Below the pieces are notes generated by a model, which saw nothing but the letters and a program-made list of their open reading frames with translations, was not told where the DNA came from and ran no database searches. This document shows, piece after piece, positions 55,415 through 64,000 of a stretch of DNA of 64,000 nt (position 1 is the first letter of the stretch; each line of letters starts with the position of its first letter). The DNA comes from Thermoanaerobacterium aotearoense (lineage in GTDB: Bacteria > Bacillota > Thermoanaerobacteria > Thermoanaerobacterales > Thermoanaerobacteraceae). A program made the translations under genes and the position numbers. The DNA lies in assembly GCF_009905255.1 (NCBI RefSeq), contig NZ_CP047602.1, positions 1,971,501 through 2,035,500 of the forward strand. Reading direction: 5' to 3'.

Positions 55415-58195
55415 TTATCTGGCAAGAATTTTTTTCAAAAATTGCCCTGTATACGACAGGCTGTTTTCAGCCACTTCCTCTGGTGTTCCAGTAGCCACAA
55501 TAGTTCCTCCTCTGTCTCCGCCTTCAGGTCCCATGTCGATGATGTAATCAGCAGATTTAATGACGTCAAGATTGTGCTCTATCACAATTACGGTATTGCC
55601 GCCATCTACAAGTCTGTTTAGCACGTCCAAAAGCCTATCGACATCTGCAAAGTGAAGACCTGTAGTAGGCTCATCAAGTATATACACCGTCTTGCCTGTA
55701 GAACGCCTTGATAATTCAGTCGCCAGTTTTACCCTTTGGGCTTCCCCACCAGAAAGCTGCGTAGAAGGCTGCCCTAACTTAATATAACCTAATCCGACAT
55801 CATTCAATGTCTCTAACTTACTTTTTATCCTGGGTATATTGGCAAAAAACTCCAATGCTTCTTCCACTGTCATATTTAAAACATCAGATATATTCTTACC
55901 TTTGTATTTTATATCCAAAGTTTCTCTATTATACCTGTTGCCTTTGCATACTTCACATGGCACATATACATCCGGGAGGAAATTCATCTCAATCTTTATT
56001 ATGCCATCACCACTGCAAGCCTCGCACCTTCCACCTTTGACGTTGAAGCTAAAGCGACCAGGTTTATAACCTCTGATCTTGGCATCTGGCGTATTTGAAA
56101 ACAGCTCTCTAATAGGATCAAATACACCAGTATACGTAGCTGGATTTGATCTGGGGGTTCTTCCTATAGGTGACTGATCAATGTTTATGACTTTGTCTAT
56201 ATTCTCGATTCCTTCTAATGCATCATATTTCCCAGGCAAGTCTTTTGCTTTGTACAATTTTTGCGCCAACGCTTTATAGAGAATTTCGTTTATAAGGGTA
56301 CTTTTGCCTGATCCAGACACACCCGTTATACATATAAGTATACCAAGCGGAAACGTGACGTCTATATTTTTCAAGTTGTTTTCAGCCGCACCGCGAATTG
56401 TCAAGTAGTTGCCATTGGGCTTTCTCCTCGTCTTAGGAACATCGATTTTTTTCTTCCCACTCAAGTATTGACCAGTAAGAGATTCTTCACATGCCATGAT
56501 GTCTTCCACTGTTCCCGCAGCAACAATTTTACCGCCGTGCTCTCCGGGACCTGGACCTACATCGACGATGTAATCTGCAGCAAACATGGTATCCTCGTCG
56601 TGCTCAACCACAATCAACGTATTCCCTTGGTCTTTCAACTTTTTAAGGGAATTTAAAAGCCGTTCATTATCCCTTTGATGAAGCCCTATGCTGGGTTCAT
56701 CAAGTATATAAGTGACACCTACTAACCCTGAGCCTATCTGGCTGGCAAGCCTTATCCTCTGAGACTCTCCGCCTGATAATGTGCCTGCATTTCTTGAAAG
56801 AGTAAGGTAATCAAGCCCTACGTCTTTTAAGAAATTAAGCCTTGCTTTAATCTCTTTAATTATTTGATGTGCAATAAACTCCTCCCTTTCTGTCAATTTA
56901 AGCTCATCCATAAATTGGAGAAGTTCTGTCACAGAAAAATCTGTCATCTTGTTTATAGGTATGCCGCCTACAGTGACAGCCAACACTTCGGGTTTTAGGC
57001 GAGCACCGTGGCAGTCAGGACATACGATTGGCCTCATGTACTTTTCTATTTCTTCCCGCATAAAGCTTGAATTAGTGGAATTATACCGTCTCTCCAAATT
57101 ATTTACTATTCCCTCGAATCCATGCTTCTTGCCGTTTTTATCTTTCCCATACAGCAGCACATTTATCAAATCGTCGCTGTACTCTTCTAATGGAGTATTC
57201 TCACTATATCCATAGCTTTCTACAAGGTTTAAAATATTTTGATACGTGTAACTTTCCTGTGATACGATAAATCCAGAAAATACTCCATCTTTTAACGACT
57301 TGCTTCTATCCCTTATAAGTAACTCTGGATCGATTCTCATAAATTCTCCTAAACCGGCACACGTAGGGCAAGCACCGTAAGGACTATTAAAAGAAAACAT
57401 CCTTGGAGAAAGTTCTTCAATGCTTATGTTGCAGTCAGGGCATGAATACTTCTCAGACATTGTAAAGCTTTCTTGACCTATGACGTCAATTGTGACGATT
57501 CCATCTGACAGCTTTAGTGCAGATTCTATTGAATCTGTAAGCCTTGACTCGATATGTGGCTTTACAATTATTCTATCTACAACAACCTCTATGGTGTGTT
57601 TTTTGTTTTTTTCTAATTTTATGTCTTCGCTTAAATCGTACATTATTCCATCTATTCTCACTCTGACGTATCCACTTTTTTTAATATCTTCCATGAGCTT
57701 CTGGTACTCGCCTTTACGTCCTCTTATGATAGGCGAAAGGACTTGTATCCTGGTGCCTTCATCCAACTTCATTATTCTGTCTACCATCTGATCAACTGTC
57801 TGCATGGAGATCTCTCTGCCGCATTTAGGGCAATGTGGTATACCTATCCTTGCGTACAATAGCCTCAAATAATCGTATATTTCTGTAACCGTCCCTACTG
57901 TAGAGCGAGGATTTCTGTTGGTAGTCTTCTGATCTATTGATATTGCAGGCGATAAACCTTCGATGTACTCCACATCTGGTTTGTCCATCTGGCCTAAAAA
58001 TTGTCTCGCGTAGGCTGACAAAGACTCTACATATCTACGCTGTCCTTCCGCATATATCGTGTCAAATGCCAGCGACGATTTCCCTGAACCAGAAAGCCCT
58101 GTTATGACGACAAACTTGTCACGCGGTATTTCAACATCTATATTTTTTAAATTGTGGACTTTTGCACCTTTAATTACGATTTTATCTATTGCCAA
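55415..58195 (-). CDS. uvrA: Excinuclease ABC subunit A
   Basis: A 926-residue UvrA with two ABC ATPase units ([10 protein letters not shown] near the start, [10 protein letters not shown] mid-protein) and two LSGGE signatures. Three CxxC-type zinc modules are visible (CPKCGRE; CPDC...CPTC; CEAC...CEVC). It recognises DNA damage with UvrB. I place the start at TTG 58195 (behind AAAGGAAG), which aligns with the conserved [17 protein letters not shown]; an upstream ATG at 58237 gives 14 extra residues. Confidence 0.96.
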   Translation of the reverse strand: MAIDKIVIKGAKVHNLKNIDVEIPRDKFVVITGLSGSGKSSLAFDTIYAEGQRRYVESLSAYARQFLGQMDKPDVEYIEGLSPAISIDQKTTNRNPRSTVGTVTEIYDYLRLLYARIGIPHCPKCGREISMQTVDQMVDRIMKLDEGTRIQVLSPIIRGRKGEYQKLMEDIKKSGYVRVRIDGIMYDLSEDIKLEKNKKHTIEVVVDRIIVKPHIESRLTDSIESALKLSDGIVTIDVIGQESFTMSEKYSCPDCNISIEELSPRMFSFNSPYGACPTCAGLGEFMRIDPELLIRDRSKSLKDGVFSGFIVSQESYTYQNILNLVESYGYSENTPLEEYSDDLINVLLYGKDKNGKKHGFEGIVNNLERRYNSTNSSFMREEIEKYMRPIVCPDCHGARLKPEVLAVTVGGIPINKMTDFSVTELLQFMDELKLTEREEFIAHQIIKEIKARLNFLKDVGLDYLTLSRNAGTLSGGESQRIRLASQIGSGLVGVTYILDEPSIGLHQRDNERLLNSLKKLKDQGNTLIVVEHDEDTMFAADYIVDVGPGPGEHGGKIVAAGTVEDIMACEESLTGQYLSGKKKIDVPKTRRKPNGNYLTIRGAAENNLKNIDVTFPLGILICITGVSGSGKSTLINEILYKALAQKLYKAKDLPGKYDALEGIENIDKVINIDQSPIGRTPRSNPATYTGVFDPIRELFSNTPDAKIRGYKPGRFSFNVKGGRCEACSGDGIIKIEMNFLPDVYVPCEVCKGNRYNRETLDIKYKGKNISDVLNMTVEEALEFFANIPRIKSKLETLNDVGLGYIKLGQPSTQLSGGEAQRVKLATELSRRSTGKTVYILDEPTTGLHFADVDRLLDVLNRLVDGGNTVIVIEHNLDVIKSADYIIDMGPEGGDRGGTIVATGTPEEVAENSLSYTGQFLKKILAR

Positions 58196-58237
58196 TTTGC
58201 TTCTTCCTTTCATGTGTGTGAAAAATTGCAATAGCAA

Positions 58238-60223
58238 TCATATAGCATTTTTCATCATCTTTTGAAGTTCAAATATCTTATCTCTGAGTTTTGCAGCTTT
58301 TTCAAATTCAAGGTCTCTTGCAGCTTTTTTCATCTCTTTTTCAAGCTCATTTATCATTTTCTCAATAGACACCTTGTCTATTACTTCTGCCTTCTTCACT
58401 TTATAAGTGCCATTATCTTCAGCTACCTTTGTAGCCTCTATCACATCTCTTATGCCTTTTACAATCGTCTTTGGCGTAATGCCGTGCTTTTTGTTGTATT
58501 CCATCTGTATGGCTCTTCTTCTGTTGGTTTCATTTATGGCGTTTTTCATAGATTCTGTTACAGTGTCCGCATACATGATGACTCTACCATCGGCATTTCT
58601 CGCAGCACGGCCTATAGTCTGTATAAGTGAAGTTTCAGATCGCAAAAAGCCTTCTTTATCTGCATCAAGAATGGCAACCAAAGCCACTTCAGGCAAATCC
58701 AAGCCTTCTCTCAATAGATTTATTCCGATTAAGACGTCAAACTTGCCAAGCCTCAAATCCCTTATTATCTCCATTCTCTCTATCGTCTCAATATCCGAAT
58801 GGAGGTATTTCACTTTTACGCCCATGTCCCTAAAATAATCTGTCAAGTCTTCAGCCATCTTTTTCGTCAAAGTCGTGACTAATACCCTGTATCCTTTTTC
58901 AACAGTCATTTTTATCTCGCTTAGCAGATCATCTACTTGCCCTTTAACAGGTTTAACAACTACTTCTGGGTCTACAAGCCCTGTTGGCCTTATTATTTGC
59001 TCAACAACCCTCTCAGAGTGCTCTAATTCATATGGCCCTGGCGTAGCAGAAACACATATAAGCTGATTTATCCTTTCTTCAAATTCCTCAAATTTCAGAG
59101 GCCTATTGTCAAATGCAGACGGAAGCCTAAATCCAAAATCTACTAAAGACTCTTTTCTTGCTCTATCACCATTGTACATGCCTCTAATCTGCGGTATTGT
59201 AACATGGGATTCATCGATGAACATCAAAAAATCATCAGGGAAATAATCTAATAGCGTATAAGGTGGGCTTCCAGCAGCCCTGCCTGATATGTGCCTCGAA
59301 TAATTCTCTATACCGGAACAATAGCCAACTTCTTGAAGCATCTCGATGTCGTAATTAGTCCTCTGTTTAAGCCTTTCAGCTTCTAAAATTTTCCCTTGAT
59401 CTTTAAGCTCTTTATACCTTTCTTCCAGCTCTTTTTCTATGCTTTCTATGGCTTTTTTCAACTTTTCTTTCGATGTAGCATAGTGTGATGCTGGAAAGAT
59501 AGCCACATGGCTTCTTTCGCCGATTATCTCTCCAGTCAATACATCTATTTCTGTGATTCTATCGATCTCATCGCCAAAAAGCTCGATCCTTATTGCTTTG
59601 TCAGATGATGATGCTGGGAAAACCTCTATCACATCACCTCTTACTCTAAACTTGCCTCTCACAAAATTGATGTCATTTCGTTCATATTGGATGTCAACAA
59701 GTTTCTTCAAAATTTCATCTCTATCTTTTATCATGCCAGGCCTTAAAGAAAGCATAAGCTCCTCATAATCCTCCGGATCACCCAATCCGTATATACATGA
59801 AACGCTGGCAACAATAATAACATCTCTTCTCTCAAAAAGCGCTGCAGTAGCTGAATGCCTCAGTTTATCAATTTCTTCATTTATGGACGCATCTTTTTCA
59901 ATGTAAGTATCTGTCTGTGGAACATAAGCCTCTGGTTGATAGTAGTCATAGTAACTTACAAAATATTCTACAGCGTTCTCTGGAAAGAATTCTTTAAACT
60001 CTGCGCAAAGTTGAGCCGCTAACGTCTTATTATGTGCAATTACAAGTGTAGGTTTATTGACATTCTTTATGATATTTGCCATAGTGTATGTCTTGCCAGA
60101 ACCGGTGACCCCCAATAGCGTCTGACACTTAAGGCCCATGTTTACGCCTTCTGTCAATTTTCTTATTGCCTCCGGCTGATCACCTGTAGGCTTATAATCT
60201 GATACAAGTTTGAACTCACTCAT
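58238..60223 (-). CDS. uvrB: Excinuclease ABC subunit B
   Basis: A 661-residue UvrB with Walker A GVTGSGKT, the beta-hairpin [12 protein letters not shown], helicase motifs DESH and TIGRAARN, and a C-terminal UVR motif [14 protein letters not shown] that recruits UvrC. ATG at 60223 behind AGAAGGTG; an upstream ATG at 60232 overlaps that site. A promoter with a LexA-like box lies just upstream. Confidence 0.97.
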   Translation of the reverse strand: MSEFKLVSDYKPTGDQPEAIRKLTEGVNMGLKCQTLLGVTGSGKTYTMANIIKNVNKPTLVIAHNKTLAAQLCAEFKEFFPENAVEYFVSYYDYYQPEAYVPQTDTYIEKDASINEEIDKLRHSATAALFERRDVIIVASVSCIYGLGDPEDYEELMLSLRPGMIKDRDEILKKLVDIQYERNDINFVRGKFRVRGDVIEVFPASSSDKAIRIELFGDEIDRITEIDVLTGEIIGERSHVAIFPASHYATSKEKLKKAIESIEKELEERYKELKDQGKILEAERLKQRTNYDIEMLQEVGYCSGIENYSRHISGRAAGSPPYTLLDYFPDDFLMFIDESHVTIPQIRGMYNGDRARKESLVDFGFRLPSAFDNRPLKFEEFEERINQLICVSATPGPYELEHSERVVEQIIRPTGLVDPEVVVKPVKGQVDDLLSEIKMTVEKGYRVLVTTLTKKMAEDLTDYFRDMGVKVKYLHSDIETIERMEIIRDLRLGKFDVLIGINLLREGLDLPEVALVAILDADKEGFLRSETSLIQTIGRAARNADGRVIMYADTVTESMKNAINETNRRRAIQMEYNKKHGITPKTIVKGIRDVIEATKVAEDNGTYKVKKAEVIDKVSIEKMINELEKEMKKAARDLEFEKAAKLRDKIFELQKMMKNAI

Positions 60224-60263
60224 TACAAACACCTTCTATAAACATTCCCAAGCATTTTATAAT

Positions 60264-60302
60264 ATTATACCATATATAAAAAATCAACACAAACATATGT
60301 TT
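60264..60302 (-). promoter_or_regulatory. uvrB promoter with a LexA-like box
   Basis: On the minus strand TTGTGT (60292-60287), a 17-bp spacer and an extended -10 TGGTATAAT (TATAAT at 60269-60264). The palindrome AAACATATGTTT (60291-60302) overlaps the -35 and keeps the AAC-N4-GTT core of the Gram-positive SOS box GAACNNNNGTTC, though the outer G/C pair is A/T. Confidence 0.6.
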
Positions 60303-60323
60303 TTAGCCGGCACAGGCCGGCTT

Positions 60324-61040
60324 TCAACATATCTTTACTACACCATTTATGTATTTGGGAACAATTGAAAACATATCTATTGTTGTGCAAAACTTCACAT
60401 CATCGTGATAACCTAATTTTTCTATCCTGTTTAAATGATAACCGTATTTCATTATGTCTAAAACATTGTCTTTAAAAGATTCATATAGAAAATATGACGC
60501 CTTTGACAAATCATCACTTTCATACGGCTTTAGTTCTTTAAGCTTATGCAAAATAGCGCCAGCAGTTATAATATCATCGATAGAGAATTTTCCCTCGGTG
60601 CCAGCGCAGATGATTACTACATCTTTATCTTCTCTTTGGATGTATTCTGCAATAGATGAAACATTTAAAAGGCACCCAACAACGACATCATCTGATGAAG
60701 AAGCTTTTTTTAAAGCCCTCGTACCATTAGTAGTCGTCAATATGATAGTTTTTCCTTCTACAACATCTTTTGAATATTCCAAAGGCGAGTTGGAAAGATC
60801 AAACCCATCGATTTTGACGGCATTTCTCTCCCCACCTAATAATATTTCGTCTTTGTCAAAATTGCAAGACAGGTTTACAGCCTCTTCAATATCGGCTACT
60901 GGTATAACCTCTTTTGAACCATTGACAAGGGCTGTCGTTATGACACTGGTAGCCCTAAGCGTATCTATCACAACCACCAATTTACCTTTCAATGTTTTAT
61001 CAGAAACCGCATTGTATGTTTCATAAGTTTCTACAAACAT
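60324..61040 (-). CDS. comB: ComB-type 2-phosphosulfolactate phosphatase family protein
   Basis: A 238-residue ComB-like protein (VVVIDTLRATSVITTALVNG, LLGGERNAVKIDGFDLSNSP, ILTTTNGTRALKKA). In methanogens ComB removes phosphate from 2-phosphosulfolactate for coenzyme M. In bacteria without coenzyme M the physiological substrate is unclear. ATG behind AGGAGG. It follows the PDZ gene by 12 bp. Confidence 0.85.
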   Translation of the reverse strand: MFVETYETYNAVSDKTLKGKLVVVIDTLRATSVITTALVNGSKEVIPVADIEEAVNLSCNFDKDEILLGGERNAVKIDGFDLSNSPLEYSKDVVEGKTIILTTTNGTRALKKASSSDDVVVGCLLNVSSIAEYIQREDKDVVIICAGTEGKFSIDDIITAGAILHKLKELKPYESDDLSKASYFLYESFKDNVLDIMKYGYHLNRIEKLGYHDDVKFCTTIDMFSIVPKYINGVVKIC

Positions 61041-61052
61041 CCGCTTTACCTC

Positions 61053-62285
61053 CTAATGCTTTTTCGTAAACTTTCGCAACAAGCTTTTTATCAAACCTCC
61101 ATTTTCCATCTCACTTATGCTGTATAAATTATCCGGATACTGCGGTACGATAAGAAGTCCAAGCCAATTTATCCCCTTGCAATTTCTGTATTCATATCTG
61201 ACAAAACTGCCATCAGTCTCTCTTACTGTAATAAACAATATGGTTGGATTTGTTGAAAGCAGTCTTTTAATGTCATCTTCACTGTTAATCTGAATATCAT
61301 TTATCTTTAAAACTACATCGCCTGGCTTTATCCCAATTTGTTCAGCAGGAGAATTTTTTACTACAGACAGCACCATCAAACCAGTATCTTGGTATTCAAA
61401 AAGCGGTTTTTTCGTCTTTTCTTCCCTCTGCCCAATTATAATGATTAACTCGTGCGCCAATGGTCCAAAGATAGCCGCAATCCATTTGAAAATATATATT
61501 TTAATGCTTAAAAGAGATAAGCCTATCAATATTAAGCTAAAGCCCAGAAGCCTTATGGACGATCTATGGGCTCTTTTCTTAGGCATCTCTGTAAGAGCTA
61601 TATCTCCATATCCGAGTGCAGCAACTACAGGCATCATTATAAATACAATATTTTTCAGATTCGAAGAAGGCCCTAATAGAGGCCACCAATCAGGCATGTT
61701 TATGGATGATGCACCACCTAATATGGCTGTCGTCGTTGACAAGGCAATAAAAGGTATAGGCCAAAATTTCTGCATCGTATATCCACCGGCAACATTGCCG
61801 TTTTTTAGCCTTACAAACACAGGTATGCTGTTTGCTGAACCATCCAGGTAAATGAGTATGCTTTCCATGAGATGGAGAATGCCCACTATAGCCATAAGCC
61901 CCGATACATTTACGTTTGGATATCCAATCATCAAGCTAATAAGTGATACAATCCCACCAGCGTAAGAAAAGCATATATACCTCGGATTTATCAGCATAAG
62001 CAGTATTGCAAGCGGAAATACGTACTCTATGCCAATATTATCTATTGTTATTCCTAAAAAAACTATCACTATGCTACCCAAAATGCCTATCAAAAAGCCA
62101 TATATGACAGAATCCAAAACCTGATCTTTAAGGGATGTTTGCTCTTTTCCCACCATCTGCCTTTCAATCTCTACATTCCTCTTGTACTGAAAGTAGATAA
62201 AAGCGACGACAAGCCACATGAAAGGGTTTAAGATCATCAACGCAATAGATTTAATTATAAGCCATATTAAATTAATGTATATCAT
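61053..62285 (-). CDS. Polytopic membrane protein with a PDZ domain (MinJ-like)
   Basis: A 410-residue protein with about seven to eight hydrophobic segments over residues 1-285, then a PDZ domain (ENSPAEQIGIKPGDVVLKINDIQINSEDDIKRLL at about 310-345). This layout resembles the division-site protein MinJ. It lies 9 bp after the ctpA-type gene, in line with the common link of these genes in Firmicutes. A role in septum placement or regulated proteolysis is inference. ATG behind AAGGTG. Confidence 0.82.
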   Translation of the reverse strand: MIYINLIWLIIKSIALMILNPFMWLVVAFIYFQYKRNVEIERQMVGKEQTSLKDQVLDSVIYGFLIGILGSIVIVFLGITIDNIGIEYVFPLAILLMLINPRYICFSYAGGIVSLISLMIGYPNVNVSGLMAIVGILHLMESILIYLDGSANSIPVFVRLKNGNVAGGYTMQKFWPIPFIALSTTTAILGGASSINMPDWWPLLGPSSNLKNIVFIMMPVVAALGYGDIALTEMPKKRAHRSSIRLLGFSLILIGLSLLSIKIYIFKWIAAIFGPLAHELIIIIGQREEKTKKPLFEYQDTGLMVLSVVKNSPAEQIGIKPGDVVLKINDIQINSEDDIKRLLSTNPTILFITVRETDGSFVRYEYRNCKGINWLGLLIVPQYPDNLYSISEMENGGLIKSLLRKFTKKH

Positions 62286-62294
62286 ATAAACACC

Positions 62295-63494
62295 TTATTT
62301 GATCTCTGATTTTACTATGTCGTATGCTTTTATAAGCTGTGTATCGCCTTTCAAATCTGGTGTATCCGTCACGACATAGTTTTTTGGAAGCTCAACAACG
62401 TAGTTTGGCTCAATGCCCTTCCCTTGGATGTTTACACCGCTTGGAGTATAGTATCTTGCAGATGTATACTTAAGAGCAGTACCATCGCCAAAATCTATGA
62501 CAGATTGTACCAAACCTTTGCCAAATGTCTTTGTGCCCACAAGCACTCCAACTTTTCTGTCTTTTATTGCACCTGACAGTATTTCAGAAGCGCTGGCACT
62601 TCCACCATTAACAAGGACAGCTATTGGCTTTTGCAATCCTGGCCCTTTTGCATATATCACTTGGTTGTCCTTGCTTTGTCTGCCTTTTGTAGATACTATA
62701 AGGCCCTTTGGCAACAGTTCATTAGCGATATTGACACATTGCTCCAATATGCCGCCTGGATTATCTCTTAAATCTATGATAAGTCCTTTTAATCCCTGCG
62801 ATTTAAGACTATCAAGAGCCTTTGTAAAATCAGCAGATGTGTTTTCATCAAACATCGTCATCTTGATATAGCCTATGTTGCCTGGCAGCATAGTGCTGCT
62901 TACCGTCTGCAATTTGATTATTTCTCGCGTCAAAGTCTTAGTAATAAGCTTATTGTCTCTCATCAAAACAAGTGAAACCTTCGTGCCTTGAGGGCCTTTC
63001 ATCAAAGAAACAGCTTTATCTAAATTATTTCCATTAACCTTAACATTGTCTACAGATACTATTATATCACCAGATTTTATTCCAGCTTTCTCTCCCGGCG
63101 TCCCTTTCATCGGTGAAACAACTACAATATGCCCATCTTTGTCAACTGAAACCACGATACCAACGCCTGCATAAGAACCTGTCGTCTGTGTCGTGAAATC
63201 TTGGTAATCTTTCTTATCCATGTAAACTGTATATGGATCTCCAAGGGAACTGGCAAGCCCCTTTATCGATCCATCCACAAGTTTAGATTGATCTATCTTA
63301 TCGACATAATCATTTGTCAGTATGTTCTCAACTTGAAAAAGCTTGCTGTACTGCTTAATAAGGTTGTACTCTTCTCTCGGCACAATCACCGAACCACCGT
63401 ATGCAAGTGGTACAAGCCTTGTGAGGTAAAAAGTCATTATGCTGCTTACAAATACAAGTAAAACCGCACCAGCAACCATTCTTTTTTTATTCAT
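62295..63494 (-). CDS. Carboxyl-terminal processing protease, S41 (CtpA/B type)
   Basis: A 399-residue secreted or membrane-tethered protease: N-terminal hydrophobic helix, PDZ domain (VVSPMKGTPGEKAGIKSGDIIVSVDNV, about 125-155) and S41 core. The catalytic pair is S301 in NGGSASASE and K326 in TFGKG, with Q330, at the same spacing as in CtpB. ATG at 63494 has AAAGGA upstream. It cleaves protein C-termini outside the cell. Confidence 0.94.
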   Translation of the reverse strand: MNKKRMVAGAVLLVFVSSIMTFYLTRLVPLAYGGSVIVPREEYNLIKQYSKLFQVENILTNDYVDKIDQSKLVDGSIKGLASSLGDPYTVYMDKKDYQDFTTQTTGSYAGVGIVVSVDKDGHIVVVSPMKGTPGEKAGIKSGDIIVSVDNVKVNGNNLDKAVSLMKGPQGTKVSLVLMRDNKLITKTLTREIIKLQTVSSTMLPGNIGYIKMTMFDENTSADFTKALDSLKSQGLKGLIIDLRDNPGGILEQCVNIANELLPKGLIVSTKGRQSKDNQVIYAKGPGLQKPIAVLVNGGSASASEILSGAIKDRKVGVLVGTKTFGKGLVQSVIDFGDGTALKYTSARYYTPSGVNIQGKGIEPNYVVELPKNYVVTDTPDLKGDTQLIKAYDIVKSEIK

Positions 63495-63560
63495 ATATTT
63501 ATCCATTCCTTTCTTTAAAGCCAAAATATTAAACTGCCAAATATCAAAACAGTTCTCTAA

Positions 63561-63589
63561 ATTATATGATGTTACATCTTATTATACAA
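63561..63589 (-). promoter_or_regulatory. Promoter of the ctpA-PDZ-comB unit
   Basis: On the minus strand TTGTAT (63589-63584), exactly 17 bp, TATAAT (63566-63561), about 70 bp before the protease start. Confidence 0.75.
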
Positions 63590-63611
63590 TAATATGGTGA
63601 CAAAAAAAATA

Positions 63612-63632
63612 GACCGGTTATTTTAACCAGTC
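63612..63632 (-). terminator. Terminator overlapping the M23 peptidase stop
   Basis: On the minus strand GACTGGTTA pairs with TAACCGGTC (one T-G pair) with a 3-nt loop and is followed by TATTTTTTTT. The stem includes the last codons of the peptidase. Confidence 0.85.
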
Positions 63633-64000
63633 CATAGGATTTACAGGTACTCCATTTTTTCTTACTTCAAAATGGCAGTGAGGTCCTGTCGACAATCCAG
63701 TGCTGCCAGCTTTTGCTATTTGTTGGCCTCTCTTCACCGTTTCACCGACTGTAACTAAAAGTTCAGAGTTATGACCGTATAAAGTAGTTATGCCACCGCC
63801 ATGATCGATTATTACCGCGTTTCCGTATCCACCATAATATCCTGCGTATATGACTTTGCCATCTGCTGCAGCAACTATAGCTGCTCCATATGATGCGGCT
63901 ATATCAATTCCTGTATGCATTATATATTCATGCAAAATAGGGTGATACCTTGTGCCAAACGGCGATGTTATTGTTGAACTGCTGGGAACAGGCCATCCAA
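63618..64000 (-). CDS. M23 family metallopeptidase, C-terminal part
   Basis: The frame is open to the right edge, so the N-terminus is outside the window. The visible 127 residues are the LytM catalytic domain: GWPVPSSSTITSPFGTRYHP, the zinc-binding HTGIDIAA (HxxxD) and HCHFEV (HxH). It cleaves peptidoglycan peptide bridges, or acts as a cell-wall regulator if inactive; both zinc motifs are intact here. A terminator covers its stop, so the ctpA gene downstream has its own promoter. Confidence 0.93.
   Translation of the reverse strand, partial: GWPVPSSSTITSPFGTRYHPILHEYIMHTGIDIAASYGAAIVAAADGKVIYAGYYGGYGNAVIIDHGGGITTLYGHNSELLVTVGETVKRGQQIAKAGSTGLSTGPHCHFEVRKNGVPVNPMDWLK

Noticed and set aside
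60305-60322. AGCCGG/CCGGCT hairpin after comB as a terminator
   Set aside because: The stem is only 6 bp and on the minus strand it is followed by A residues, not T. It may still affect read-through.
1-64000. Mobile elements, CRISPR arrays, rRNA or tRNA genes
   Set aside because: No transposase or integrase, no regularly spaced repeats and no recognisable RNA gene were seen. The AGTGTTT cluster is too short and irregular to be a CRISPR array.

Overview
This AT-rich window looks like chromosome of a thermophilic, saccharolytic anaerobic Firmicute close to Thermoanaerobacterium. The basis is protein style, the dense set of plant cell-wall sugar genes, the HprK and PRD/sigma-54 control circuits, and frequent TTG/GTG starts behind strong AGGAGG sites. 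No database was searched, so the genus is inferred. Almost everything is on the minus strand. The exceptions are celR (31.8-34.5 kb) and birA plus a small ABC transporter (46.6-50.4 kb). There are no rRNA, tRNA, insertion-sequence, phage or CRISPR signs.

Region 1 (1-13.6 kb) handles L-arabinose. In transcription order it holds a GH51 arabinofuranosidase behind two AraR-type boxes, then a CUT2-type ABC importer (binding protein, two different permeases, one double ATPase). These are followed by araA, araB, araD and a fucose-isomerase-like protein, and a terminator. A separate unit, araR-araM, runs off the left edge. AraM is truncated there and is only visible as an edge fragment.

Region 2 (13.66-26.8 kb) is one LacI-led operon: LacI, two LplB/LplC-type permeases, binding lipoprotein, an unassigned TIM-barrel-like protein, GH29 alpha-fucosidase, GH42 beta-galactosidase, GH31 alpha-xylosidase, terminator. 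The three exo-enzymes match, in order, the Fuc-Gal-Xyl side chain of fucosylated xyloglucan. I read it as a xyloglucan-oligosaccharide operon.

Region 3 (26.8-34.6 kb) is a PTS operon for a cellobiose-like disaccharide: IIA, a GrdB N-terminal-domain protein, IIB, IIC, a small membrane protein and a GH1 phospho-glycosidase candidate. It has a textbook -24/-12 promoter, AGTGTTT repeats upstream, and a divergent LevR/CelR-type activator.

Region 4 (34.6-42.1 kb) is another LacI operon. It encodes two Gfo/Idh/MocA dehydrogenases, two sugar-isomerase/epimerase TIM barrels and a GH2 beta-mannosidase. Two redox enzymes paired with two keto-sugar-type isomerases suggest an oxidise-rearrange-reduce glycoside route. 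This is the best candidate for an undescribed pathway here.

Region 5 (42.3-50.4 kb) holds hprK, a PHP phosphatase, a ROK glucokinase and an acyl-CoA ligase in one unit. Divergent from it are birA and an ABC importer of the sulfonate/NMT1 class whose Shine-Dalgarno site lies in a perfect 15-bp inverted repeat.

Region 6 (50.4-64 kb) is housekeeping: M23 peptidase (cut by the right edge), ctpA-type protease, PDZ membrane protein, comB, uvrB (with a LexA-like box), uvrA, FHA protein, SEDS protein, penicillin-binding protein and uvrC. Nucleotide-excision repair genes flank a peptidoglycan-synthesis trio.
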